Positions 1-6,525 of a DNA stretch of 11,757 bases are shown here, in pieces. The stretch is from an uncultured Alphaproteobacteria bacterium. Its GTDB lineage: Bacteria; Pseudomonadota; Alphaproteobacteria; Rhizobiales; Hyphomicrobiaceae. The stretch spans positions 1 to 11,757 of the forward strand of contig CALFEM010000020.1 of NCBI GenBank assembly GCA_937950105.1, given 5' to 3'. How positions within the stretch are numbered: position 1 is the first letter of the stretch; the number at the start of each line of letters is the position of its first letter. The position numbers and the translations under genes were made by a program. Below the pieces are notes generated by a model that did no database searches, was not told where the DNA came from, and saw only the letters and a program-made list of their open reading frames with translations.

Positions 1-1
1 G

Positions 2-1027
2 CTGGTGCTGGCGTGCAGGTCGCTCGCCGCCCTGCTCAAGGAACTGCGAGATCGCGATATTGTAACCAAGCTCACGGTGCGCAAGGACGGCACGACGCGG
101 GGCGGGATCACGTTCACCAAGGGACCTATCACGTACCTGCTGGCGAACCGGGTCTATCTGGGGGAGCTGGTCCACAAGCGGGTCTGGCACAAGGCCGAGC
201 ACGCGCCGATCATCACGCACGACATATTTGATGCGGTGCAGACCAAGCTGAAGCAGCAACGGACAGCATTCTGGACCTCCCGCGCGGGCTCGGAAGCGCT
301 GCTTATGGGGCGGATTACCGATGACCGGGGCGGTCGGATGACCCCGTCGTCGGCGAGGAAACGGTGTGTGCGGTATCGATATTATGTCTCGCGCGCTCGG
401 ATCGATGGAGATCTGGCGAAGGCCGGAAGCGTATCGAGGGTTTCGGCACCCGACATCGAGGCGGCGGTCGCGGCCGCGATCCGCGACCGCCTGTGGCGGG
501 AACCGCAGGCGGTCGAATCGGTCGCATCGGATTTGGCGGATAAGGCGATCGATGATCGTGAGGTCATCCGGCGGCATCTGGAAAAGGTGGTCGTCGGGCG
601 CACGCAGCTCGGCATCATGATGAAAGGCAGCGATGCCGACGGGGTCACAATCGAGGTGCCCTGGTCGCGCCAGCGGGTTCGGGTTCGGCGGGAGATCCTG
701 ACGCCGGAGCGGTGTCGTCCGACGGCGCTCGAACCGATGCGCGCCGATACGCGCGTCACACTGCTGGTGGCCATCGCCAAGGCGCGGGCGTGGGCGAATG
801 CGCTGATGTCGGGCCGGGTCCGCGATTTCGATCAGATTGCCGTGGCCGAGAACCGCTCGCCGCGTCACGTGCGCATGGTGCTCCCGCTCGCGTTCATTGC
901 GCCCGAAGTCATCGAGGCGGTGCTGGAGAATAAGCTGCCCGAGGGGTTCGGCGTCGCCCGCTTCATGGCCGAGCTGCCGATAGGCTGGGATGAGCAGCGG
1001 GCGTGGATCGGCTTGCCGCCGGGATGA
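2..1027 (+). CDS. Large serine recombinase, 5'-truncated by window edge
   Basis: This is the C-terminal part of a large serine site-specific recombinase, the class that excises and integrates phages and mobile elements. The frame is open to the first base, so the gene begins outside the window and the N-terminal resolvase domain with the catalytic serine is not visible. Roughly the first 95 visible residues match the 'Recombinase' DNA-binding domain (RGGITFTKGPITYLLANRVY, then a GELVHKRVWH segment). Next comes a degenerate zinc-ribbon segment (LLMGRITDDRGGRMTP...CVRYRYYVSR) that keeps only one cysteine. The last 90 residues form a helical tail with an IAKARAW block, a helix-turn-helix-like stretch (FDQIAVAENRSPRHVRMVLPLAF) and a WDEQRAWIGLPPG ending, as in many alphaproteobacterial homologues. 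It ends in TGA with no internal stop, so decay is not evident. A tRNA gene lies 274 bases downstream with its 3' end facing this gene, which suggests an element boundary (inference). Confidence 0.88.
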   Translation: MVLACRSLAALLKELRDRDIVTKLTVRKDGTTRGGITFTKGPITYLLANRVYLGELVHKRVWHKAEHAPIITHDIFDAVQTKLKQQRTAFWTSRAGSEALLMGRITDDRGGRMTPSSARKRCVRYRYYVSRARIDGDLAKAGSVSRVSAPDIEAAVAAAIRDRLWREPQAVESVASDLADKAIDDREVIRRHLEKVVVGRTQLGIMMKGSDADGVTIEVPWSRQRVRVRREILTPERCRPTALEPMRADTRVTLLVAIAKARAWANALMSGRVRDFDQIAVAENRSPRHVRMVLPLAFIAPEVIEAVLENKLPEGFGVARFMAELPIGWDEQRAWIGLPPG

Positions 1028-1082
1028 ACGAGTGAACGGCTGAACCGCCGCCGCATTCCGCACGCTCGTTCGCTCCGTCACA

Positions 1083-1134
1083 AACCAGTCTCCATACTTG
1101 CCCGCCTCCGGCAGGACTCCGCGAACCAGTCTCC
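1083..1134. repeat. 11-bp direct repeat AACCAGTCTCC, two copies
   Basis: AACCAGTCTCC occurs at 1083-1093 and again at 1124-1134, 41 bases apart (start to start). Its core CAGTCTCC returns at 1267-1274. The copies lie in the non-coding gap downstream of the recombinase. They could be recombinase-related sites, scars of an insertion or chance; the sequence alone does not decide. Confidence 0.5.
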
Positions 1135-1173
1135 GATAGCCAAAACGGAAACGCCGACCGGGAGGCGGAGACT
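1128..1173. repeat. 8-bp inverted repeat AGTCTCCG / CGGAGACT
   Basis: AGTCTCCG at 1128-1135 is perfectly complementary to CGGAGACT at 1166-1173, with a 30-base spacer. The left arm overlaps the second copy of the direct repeat. There is no T-run after it, so it is not an obvious terminator. Paired arms of this size next to a recombinase gene may be a protein-binding site, but this is inference. Confidence 0.4.
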
Positions 1174-1300
1174 AAGGCCTCGAAGCGGCTCACAGAGACC
1201 ACCATTGCGCCGACGTCAGCCGTGACCGCTCTCGCTAACGCTCTGAAATAGCGGCATGAAATGGCGCAGTCTCCTGACCGCGGTGGGAGCAGGGAGTGCG

Positions 1301-1376
1301 TGGTGGGCCCGGCAGGATTCGAACCTGCAACCAGACGGTTATGAGCCGCCAGCTCTAACCGTTGAGCTACGGGCCC
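1301..1376 (-). tRNA. tRNA-Ile2 (CAT anticodon, lysidine type)
   Basis: The minus strand folds as a complete 76-base tRNA including an encoded CCA (1301-1303). The acceptor stem is GGGCCCG paired with CGGGCCC, the D arm contains GTAGCTCAACGGTTAGAGC, the anticodon loop is CTCATAA with CAT at 1341-1343, and the T arm carries GGTTCGAATCC. The variable region TGGTTG and the body resemble bacterial tRNA-Ile2 rather than elongator or initiator tRNA-Met. In tRNA-Ile2 the C34 is modified to lysidine by TilS so that AUA is read as isoleucine. Automatic annotation by anticodon alone would call it tRNA-Met. Confidence is very high for a tRNA and moderate for the Ile2 identity. No clear promoter is visible upstream (above 1376). 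Confidence 0.9.
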
Positions 1377-1458
1377 TGCCAGCGCCGGAGGGCGAAAGGG
1401 CAGCGTGACGATGCGGTCAGGGCATCAGCGCAACGGCATCATGAACGGCGATCGCGTG

Positions 1459-1493
1459 CCGACCCTGCCCCTGCGGCGCTTCTATATCAGAAG
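1459..1493 (+). promoter_or_regulatory. Possible weak promoter / small hairpin before SIMPL gene
   Basis: TATATC at 1483-1488 could act as a -10 element, with a poor -35 match around 1459-1464. It also sits in the loop of a 5-bp perfect inverted repeat, CTTCT-atatc-AGAAG (1479-1493). It lies about 100 bases before the GTG start at 1592. The rest of the 1377-1591 gap shows no gene. This is a weak call based only on hexamer similarity. Confidence 0.25.
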
Positions 1494-1591
1494 GGGGCCT
1501 TCGGTCGATAGCATGCCTGCCCTGATTTTTCCGCCAGCCGAGGGTAGCGTCGTGGTTCAGCGTCTCGAACAGGGCGAAAAGGAAGAGAAGC

Positions 1592-2305
1592 GTGGGCAAA
1601 ATATTTGGTGGTCTGCTGGCTGCAGCGTGCACGGTCGTCGCTGTGCTCGCGACGGCAGGGACGACAGCAATGGCGGAGGACGGCAAGATGCAGCGATCGA
1701 TCAGCGTCTCGGCGGAAGGAAGCGTGCTCGCCAAACCCGACGTCGCGCGCATCCAGAGCGGCGTCGTCAGTGAAGCGGCCAGCGCCCGCGAGGCTCTCGC
1801 TGCCAACTCGGCGACCATGCAAAAGCTGATCTCGGCGCTGAAGGCGGCCGGCATCGCCGCTGCCGATTTGCAGACCTCGTCACTCAACGTGCAGCCGCGT
1901 TATGCGCACGACCGCGACGGCAAGGCGCCGCGTATCGATGGCTACAGTGTCCACAACGATCTCTCGGTGGTGGTCCGCGACCTGCCGCGCCTTGGCGAAA
2001 TCCTCGATCAACTGGTCACGCTGGGGGCGAACCAGATCGGCGGCCTGCATTGCGACGTCTCGGAAGCGGACCAGCTCCGCGACGAGGCCCGCAAGGCGGC
2101 GATCGCCAGCGCCCGCAAGCGGGCCGAACTCTATGCCGCCGCCGCCGGTGTGGCACTCGGAGACGTGTTGTCGATCAGCGAAAGCGAGGCGGTTATCGCG
2201 CCGCGCGGGCCGATGCTGGCGCGGGCCGCCATGAGCGCGGTGCCGATCGAGGAGGGCAGCCAGCGCATCGAGGTGCGGGTATCGGTGGTGTGGGCGTTGA
2301 AGTGA
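1592..2305 (+). CDS. SIMPL-domain (DUF541) periplasmic protein, BP26/Omp28-like
   Basis: A 237-aa exported protein of the SIMPL/DUF541 family, which includes the Brucella 26-kDa periplasmic immunogen BP26. The family's biochemical role is not settled; BP26 forms large ring assemblies and other members affect envelope or oxidative stress tolerance. Residues 1-28 are a signal peptide: MGK, a hydrophobic stretch, and cleavage after AMA. The mature part begins RSISVSAEGSVLAKPDVARI, the usual first strand of the domain. It continues with the helix AREALAANSATMQKLISALK, then LQTSSLNVQPRY, a DGYSVHNDLSVVVRDL strand and a C-terminal IEVRVSVVWALK strand, so the domain is complete. The GTG start is supported by GGAAGAG about 5 bases upstream and places the signal peptide correctly. 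It is convergent with the MarR gene across a strong hairpin. No membrane anchor follows the signal, so a soluble periplasmic location is expected. Confidence 0.88.
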   Translation: MGKIFGGLLAAACTVVAVLATAGTTAMAEDGKMQRSISVSAEGSVLAKPDVARIQSGVVSEAASAREALAANSATMQKLISALKAAGIAAADLQTSSLNVQPRYAHDRDGKAPRIDGYSVHNDLSVVVRDLPRLGEILDQLVTLGANQIGGLHCDVSEADQLRDEARKAAIASARKRAELYAAAAGVALGDVLSISESEAVIAPRGPMLARAAMSAVPIEEGSQRIEVRVSVVWALK

Positions 2306-2358
2306 GCGTCGCTGCGAAGCGCCCGCAGGCGGCTCCCCGAGGCGCAACCCGATACAAC

Positions 2359-2407
2359 GAATCCGGCCGCGCCCTTCCTCCCGAGAGGATAAGGCGCGGC
2401 CGGATTC
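2359..2407. terminator. Bidirectional terminator-like hairpin between convergent genes
   Basis: GAATCCGGCCGCGCC (2359-2373) is a perfect 15-bp complement of GGCGCGGCCGGATTC (2393-2407). The 19-base spacer holds a nested CCTC-CCGA-GAGG hairpin. It lies in the gap between the stop of the SIMPL gene (2305) and the stop of the MarR gene (2460), the place expected for a shared terminator. Neither side has a clear T-run (only AAAAAG at about 2428-2433), so termination is inferred from stem strength and position. Confidence 0.65.
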
Positions 2408-2459
2408 TGGACGCGTTCACCCGCCCCAAAAAGAACGGGAGATCAGTTCGCGCTGCCGG

Positions 2460-2930
2460 TTACTGGACCGGCGGTGCCATCTGTTCGTTTTCGCGCGTGA
2501 ACTCTTCGACCACACGCTCGAGCCCCTTGAGAAAGGCCTCGCGCTCACGCTGCTGCAACGGGGCAAGCAGCGTTTCGTCAGTCTGCTCGACCGCCGGCTG
2601 CGCCGCGCGGATCGCCGCTTCACCCTTGTCGCTCAATCTTAGCGCGTACATGCGAGCATCGTGCCGCGTCCGCTTGCGGATGACCAGGCCGCGGTCGACC
2701 AGACGGCGGACGATGTCGGCAAGCGTGGAGCGGTCGATCCCCGTCATGTCGACGAGAACCGTTTGGCTCGGCTCATCGACGAGCGAGATGGCCCGCAGCA
2801 CCTCGAACTGACGAGGTGTCAGCTCGCTGGCGCCGATTTTGAGGGTGAAGAGCTCGTCCGCGATCTGCCCGGCACGATGTAGAAGGTGCAAGGCTGACGA
2901 CGGCATGTGGCGCTTCTGATCCTTGTCCAT
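2460..2930 (-). CDS. MarR-family transcriptional regulator
   Basis: A winged-helix regulator of the MarR family, which binds palindromic operators as a dimer and usually releases them when a small phenolic or oxidant ligand binds. From the ATG at 2930 it is 156 aa. The N-terminal dimer helix (ALHLLHRAGQIADELF) is followed by LTPRQFEVLRAI, the HTH with recognition helix (VLVDMTGIDRSTLADIVRRL), the wing (DRGLVIRKRTRHDARMYALRLSDKG, with the typical basic turn) and a C-terminal dimer helix (REAFLKGLERVVEEF). The start is uncertain: the frame continues to a GTG at 2957, and a GGAGG lies 14 bases before the 2930 ATG and 2 bases before an in-frame GTG at 2942. The gene is divergent from the AraC-family gene. 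A 6+6 palindrome lies about 50 bases upstream of its start. The ligand is not predictable from sequence. Confidence 0.87.
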   Translation of the reverse strand: MDKDQKRHMPSSALHLLHRAGQIADELFTLKIGASELTPRQFEVLRAISLVDEPSQTVLVDMTGIDRSTLADIVRRLVDRGLVIRKRTRHDARMYALRLSDKGEAAIRAAQPAVEQTDETLLAPLQQREREAFLKGLERVVEEFTRENEQMAPPVQ

Positions 2931-2977
2931 TTGGTTGCGCACAGCCTCCAGGTACACTGATTTTCAGACGTTGGTAG

Positions 2978-2995
2978 GTAGACTGGGAGGTCTAC
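2978..2995. promoter_or_regulatory. Candidate MarR operator palindrome
   Basis: GTAGAC-tgggag-GTCTAC is a perfect 6-bp inverted repeat with a 6-base spacer, centred about 57 bases upstream of the marR-family ATG at 2930. MarR proteins commonly bind imperfect palindromes of this total length at their own promoter. The link to this regulator is inferred from position only. No convincing -35/-10 pair was found on the minus strand here. Confidence 0.4.
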
Positions 2996-3045
2996 ATCCG
3001 ATTTATTTCCTAGTCGCGATGTACACGCTCAGCTTGCAGCCCATC

Positions 3046-3074
3046 TTGACATGGGAAACACAGTATTTGATTTT
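3046..3074 (+). promoter_or_regulatory. Possible promoter for AraC-family gene
   Basis: TTGACA at 3046-3051 is a perfect -35 hexamer, but the best -10 at 17-base spacing is GATTTT (3069-3074), which matches only three of six positions. It would give a leader of about 130 bases before the ATG at 3210. Weak -10 elements can need an activator, but this remains a hexamer match only. Confidence 0.3.
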
Positions 3075-3104
3075 GGGCACGAATTTCAAGACCGCTGAGG
3101 GGTC

Positions 3105-3134
3105 TGGCATGCCAGTTTTTGTACGTGGCGTGCC
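3105..3134 (+). promoter_or_regulatory. Direct repeat TGGCRTGCC spaced 21 bp, possible AraC-type operator
   Basis: TGGCATGCC at 3105-3113 and TGGCGTGCC at 3126-3134 differ at one base and start exactly 21 bases apart, two helical turns. The first copy extends to a perfect 10-bp palindrome, TGGCATGCCA, followed by GTTTTT. AraC-family dimers often bind direct repeats with about this phasing. The pair lies about 75 bases before the AraC-family start at 3210, so autoregulation is plausible but inferred. The palindrome plus T-run could instead be a weak terminator. Confidence 0.35.
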
Positions 3135-3209
3135 GACGAGCGAAGCACCGGGCTGAAGCAGACCCGGGCTATGGTACCGTATCGGCTTGAACTGACAGGA
3201 CGTGCTCAC

Positions 3210-4232
3210 ATGGGTCCGATGATCCGAGCAGCTCCAGCTATCGTCCTCTCACAGTACTTCGAGAGTCGCGGTGCAGATTTCAAGCCCATCGCGGCGGCTG
3301 CCGGATTGGCTCCGGGTGATCTCGCTCGCCACAGCAATCTCATCTCGCTGTCCAGTTTCGCGCATTTGCTCGACCGGCTGCGTCAGGAGCCCGGCGGCGA
3401 AGTGGCGCTGACACGATTGACCGATGTCGTCGCCACCAGTTCGTCGGGCCTGATCGGCCATATGGCATTGTCGGCTCCGAGCCTCCGCGTCTATCTGCAG
3501 TGCCTCGCAGGTTTCGCACCGCTGTTCATCAGCTCCGTCGAGGTCGGTTTCGACGAGGCGAGGTCTGGCACTGGCCGCTTCTATTGGCGCATGCCGAGCG
3601 ATCCCGACGCGCCGCTGGAGCTGACCGCACTGTTCAGTGTCGGGGCCATCGTCGGGCGGGCGCGCTCGATCTCGCCGGAAGGCTGGCGTCCGAAGTTCGT
3701 CGAGTTCGAGCACAAGGAGCCGCCGGATGCCGGGCGGCTTGCAGAACTGTTCGGAAAACGCATCTCCTACAACGCAGATCGAACCTCGATCGGGTTCGAT
3801 GCGGCATCGCTCGCCCGCCGCATGCCCGATTCCAACGAGGAGCTGTTCGACATCTACATCGACATGGCCGTGCGGCTGATGCGTGAGAAGACGCTGGAGG
3901 AAGATCTGGTGTCGCGCGCCTCGATCGCCATCGGCGACACCTTTGCGTCGGGAGGGTGCACGCTCGACAGCCTCGCGTATGAGCTGCGTGTGACGCGGCG
4001 CTCCCTGCAGAGGCGGCTGGAAAAGTCAGGCACGTCGTTCGAGCAACTGGTCGACACCGTGCGGCGCGCGCGGGCGGAACGCCAGTTGCGCGAAACGGAC
4101 AAGCCGTTCCAGGTGATCGCGTTCGATCTCGGCTATCAGTCGCAGAGTGCCTTCACACGCGCGGTCAAGCGCTGGTTCGGTCGATCGCCGCGCGAATATC
4201 GCCAGCAGGTGCAAGCCCGGTCGAACCCATAA
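3210..4232 (+). CDS. AraC-family transcriptional regulator (ligand-binding-like N-domain)
   Basis: A 340-aa regulator with the OruR/ArgR-like layout: an N-terminal AraC-type ligand-binding-like domain (about residues 10-200; IRAAPAIVLSQYFESRGADF, later SSGLIGHMALSAPSLRVYLQ) and a C-terminal AraC DNA-binding domain with two HTH motifs. The first HTH is in TLDSLAYELRVTRRSLQRRL. The second lies in the segment ending VIAFDLGYQSQSAFTRAVKR and is followed by the family hallmark WFGRSPREYR. Length fits the family. The frame is open back to an ATG at 3171, but the ATG at 3210 has AGGA nine bases upstream and gives the usual N-terminus. Members of this class often control catabolic, lipid or amino-acid genes; the target is unknown here. 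It is divergent from the MarR gene and convergent with the DUF599 gene, with only 43 bases between stops. Confidence 0.88.
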   Translation: MGPMIRAAPAIVLSQYFESRGADFKPIAAAAGLAPGDLARHSNLISLSSFAHLLDRLRQEPGGEVALTRLTDVVATSSSGLIGHMALSAPSLRVYLQCLAGFAPLFISSVEVGFDEARSGTGRFYWRMPSDPDAPLELTALFSVGAIVGRARSISPEGWRPKFVEFEHKEPPDAGRLAELFGKRISYNADRTSIGFDAASLARRMPDSNEELFDIYIDMAVRLMREKTLEEDLVSRASIAIGDTFASGGCTLDSLAYELRVTRRSLQRRLEKSGTSFEQLVDTVRRARAERQLRETDKPFQVIAFDLGYQSQSAFTRAVKRWFGRSPREYRQQVQARSNP

Positions 4233-4273
4233 TGCGTGCGCGCCAGCGCGGCCAGCCTGGAGCGCCGGACGCA
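4233..4273. terminator. Weak hairpin between convergent AraC and DUF599 genes
   Basis: TGCGTGCGC (4233-4241) can pair with GCGC (4262-4265) and ACGCA (4269-4273), leaving a 3-base bulge. It fills almost the entire 43-base gap between two convergent stop codons. No T-run is present. It may help end both transcripts; low confidence. Confidence 0.3.
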
Positions 4274-4275
4274 GC

Positions 4276-4962
4276 TCACGTCTTCGGGCGGATCTTCTCG
4301 AGAATGCCCGACGCGCGTGACACGAACTCGCGGCGCAGCAGCACGGCCACCACCAGTGCCATCGCCAGCATGAACAGCGCGGGGTGGAAGAACCAGGCGA
4401 TGGCCGCGAACGCATAGTAGAACGATCTGAGCCCGGCATTGGCGTGATCGCCGACGAGGCCGAGCAGGCGCGCGAGTTCTTCGCTGTAGGCCTGACGCCG
4501 CGCCGCATCGGGGTCGTCCGCCGCCGGCATGGCGCCGAACACCATCACGTTGTAGTGCGAGAGCCGGAATGCCCAGGCGAACTTGAAGAAGGCGTAGACG
4601 AGGATCCCCATCATGAAGAGGATCTTCATCTCCCACACCGCCGGCTCCGCGACGCGCACGAACGGCAGTTGCTCGAGCAGCACCTTCGCCTTGTCGCCCG
4701 AGCCCATGATGGCGACGAGCCCGCCGATGCCGATGACGCTGGTCGAGGCGAAGAAGGCGATGCTCTGCGTCAAACTGGCGATGAGGATGGCGTCGAACTG
4801 GCGTTGCTCGCGCATGGAGGTATTGGTGATCCACAGCCGTCGCTGCTGTTGCACCGAGTGGGTCAGGGTGCGTCGCGCCAGCGGCGGCAGGTAGAGCGCC
4901 GCCTCGAACAGGGCGATGAGCGCGAAGAACCAGGCGATGGCGATGTAGTCGAGCGTGGACAT
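4276..4962 (-). CDS. DUF599 family integral membrane protein
   Basis: A 228-aa inner-membrane protein of the DUF599 family, whose function is unknown. Four hydrophobic segments are visible: about residues 6-26 (YIAIAWFFALIALFEAALYL), 58-83 (ILIASLTQSIAFFASTSVIG onward), 111-132 (KILFMMGILVYAFFKFAWAF) and 183-209 (AFAAIAWFFHPALFMLAMAL onward). The conserved RRLWITNTSMREQRQFDA loop after helix 1 and the R-S-FYYAFAAIAWFFHP segment before helix 4 are family features. The chosen ATG gives the normal family length. The frame runs open to 5220, but the 86 extra residues are low-complexity with no homology signal I recognise. No strong Shine-Dalgarno is seen. The PcfJ-like gene ends 181 bases upstream on the same strand, so co-transcription is possible but not shown. 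Confidence 0.85.
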   Translation of the reverse strand: MSTLDYIAIAWFFALIALFEAALYLPPLARRTLTHSVQQQRRLWITNTSMREQRQFDAILIASLTQSIAFFASTSVIGIGGLVAIMGSGDKAKVLLEQLPFVRVAEPAVWEMKILFMMGILVYAFFKFAWAFRLSHYNVMVFGAMPAADDPDAARRQAYSEELARLLGLVGDHANAGLRSFYYAFAAIAWFFHPALFMLAMALVVAVLLRREFVSRASGILEKIRPKT

Positions 4963-5143
4963 GGGCACGTTCAATTGCGGCTGGTTACCGGTGCGAGCAG
5001 CTTTCTTGCGCTCGACAGAGCGAAAGCATGGCGACTGCCGCTTGGCAATCACGTCCGCAGCCGAGCCGCCGCCGGTGCCGCCCGAAAGTGCGACCGGAAC
5101 CTCCGTTCCGCCTCGCTGACAGTCGTGGTGAACCAGGCGAGGA

Positions 5144-6361
5144 TCAAACGAACAGCCACGATCGGATGTTGGCGTCGCGCGCCAGAGCCGCCAATCCGCC
5201 TTCGATGTCGGCGAGGGCACTGGCTTCCGGTGAAGCGGGGATCCACGGCGCGCCGCCGCATGAGCTGCGATAGGGTGTCCAGAGCTCGTGCCAGATCCCG
5301 GCGTCGGTCGGAAGCGGACGCGCGCCGTACGTCGATTGCAGCAGGCGGTCCTGACTGGCGAGCCAGCGCAGCGCCGGCTGCCAGACGGTCAGCGGCGCCG
5401 GTGCATTGCAGGGGCCCTTGAGCTGGCCGATGGTGAGCACACCGGACTCGCGCGTATGCGGCACGACTTCGAGCGTCGCCACGTGGTGGCCGTCGCGGCG
5501 CACGGAGAACAGGCGGCAGCGGCCGAAGCCGAGCGCACCGGCGTACTGATCCGTACAGTTGTTCATGGCGCGTGCCTCGTCGAGCACGGCGGCGCTGTCG
5601 GTCAGCGGCACGAACTCGAGGCCCTCGACCGTGCCCGGCTCGAGCCACGGATCGAGGCTGCGGTCGCACGGCAGGCGGGCGCACAGCAACAGGCGGTTGA
5701 ACCAGCTCTTGGCGGCACAGATCGCGGTGTCCGGCGCCATTTCCGGCCGCCACCGGCTCCACGCCAGCTCACTGGCCCGGCCGCTGCGTTCGTGGCGTGA
5801 GTGCCACGCGTAGGCGGAGAGGACAGCGAGGCGATCTGCACGGGAGGCTACCCCGCCGTGCAGCCGGTGTCGTACGACCCACAGGGCGAACTCGCTGCCG
5901 GCTGAGCTACTGGCAAAGCGCACCGCCGCCAGCCGATCGGCCGCTTCAGCCGGCCGCTGCGGCAGGCGCGGAACGATACGCCGGCCGAACGGCTCGTCGG
6001 CAGGCAAGCCCGAGAGGTCGCCGCAAAAGGCTTCCGGCGGCAGGCGCCGCAGCCACATCGGCAACGCCAGGGCGTCGGCCACCGAGCGCAGCGGTGCTCC
6101 GCTTTCTACGGCGCGCAGGGCGGCCTCTCCGGCGGCATAGCCGCCATGGCCGATGGCGAGGGCACAGAGCACGCCCGGATAGACATCGAGCAAATCGAGA
6201 GCCCGCGGATGCGAGCGCACGATCCGGCGGATGTCCTTGCGCAAGACGGCGGCGAAGCGCGCGATTTGCCGGCTCGCGGTCGACGGCAAGCGCGGCACCG
6301 CAGGCGCCGGCTTGCGGGTTGACGACCGGCGTGGCCTCGAAGCCGGGGCTGGGAGGGTCAT
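5144..6361 (-). CDS. PcfJ-like domain protein, function unknown
   Basis: A 405-aa soluble protein whose C-terminal half resembles the PcfJ-like family, named after a protein of the enterococcal conjugative plasmid pCF10; the biochemical role is unknown. The recognisable block is at residues 266-320: MNNCTDQYA, then GRCRLFSVRRDGHHVATLEV, then LTIGQLKGPCNAPAP. That is the family pattern of a Cys near the start of the domain, a G-x-H-x-A-T-L-E strand and a Q-x-K-G-x-x-N motif. The first 40 residues are basic and Pro/Ala/Arg-rich, probably disordered, and the middle is helical. The ATG at 6361 is preceded by GGAGAG at close spacing; the frame is open further upstream (to 6673, overlapping ruvX) but lacks ribosome sites. 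Nothing in the neighbourhood indicates conjugation, so a chromosomal housekeeping or regulatory role is as likely as a mobile one. Confidence 0.75.
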   Translation of the reverse strand: MTLPAPASRPRRSSTRKPAPAVPRLPSTASRQIARFAAVLRKDIRRIVRSHPRALDLLDVYPGVLCALAIGHGGYAAGEAALRAVESGAPLRSVADALALPMWLRRLPPEAFCGDLSGLPADEPFGRRIVPRLPQRPAEAADRLAAVRFASSSAGSEFALWVVRHRLHGGVASRADRLAVLSAYAWHSRHERSGRASELAWSRWRPEMAPDTAICAAKSWFNRLLLCARLPCDRSLDPWLEPGTVEGLEFVPLTDSAAVLDEARAMNNCTDQYAGALGFGRCRLFSVRRDGHHVATLEVVPHTRESGVLTIGQLKGPCNAPAPLTVWQPALRWLASQDRLLQSTYGARPLPTDAGIWHELWTPYRSSCGGAPWIPASPEASALADIEGGLAALARDANIRSWLFV

Positions 6362-6525
6362 GGGCTCTCCGCTGCGTACCCGGCGGCGGACCGGCGACCG
6401 GGCGACGGGACCAGCGTGCTGACCCAATGGGGCGCGGCTGGGACTGAAGCGGGGCAACATCAGGGAGCGCGGCGGTCGATTTCGCAGGCGGTCGTCAAGT
6501 CCCTGTGAGAGCTGGCGGATCCTGT

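Larger units (their letters stand above)
1028..1300. other. Gene-free interval between recombinase and tRNA
   Basis: No open frame here looks like a gene. The interval lies between the recombinase stop and the 3' end of the tRNA, and it contains short repeats built on CAGTCTCC: copies at 1086-1093 and 1127-1134 on the plus strand, an inverted copy at 1166-1173, and a further plus-strand copy at 1267-1274, 27 bases from the tRNA. If the recombinase belongs to an integrated element, this is where an attachment junction would be expected. No att core can be defined from one end only. Confidence 0.6.

Noticed and set aside
4136..4834. A 232-aa minus-strand frame overlapping DUF599 and AraC
   Set aside because: The overlapping DUF599 and AraC frames have clear family features, whereas this one is Arg/His-rich and featureless.
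4963..5143. Small hairpin CGCTC-GACA-GAGCG in the DUF599 upstream gap as a terminator
   Set aside because: Only five base pairs and no T-run on the minus strand; too weak to call.
4384..5421. A 345-aa plus-strand frame
   Set aside because: It is antisense to the DUF599 gene and part of the PcfJ-like gene; Arg/Glu/His-rich translation with no recognisable domain.
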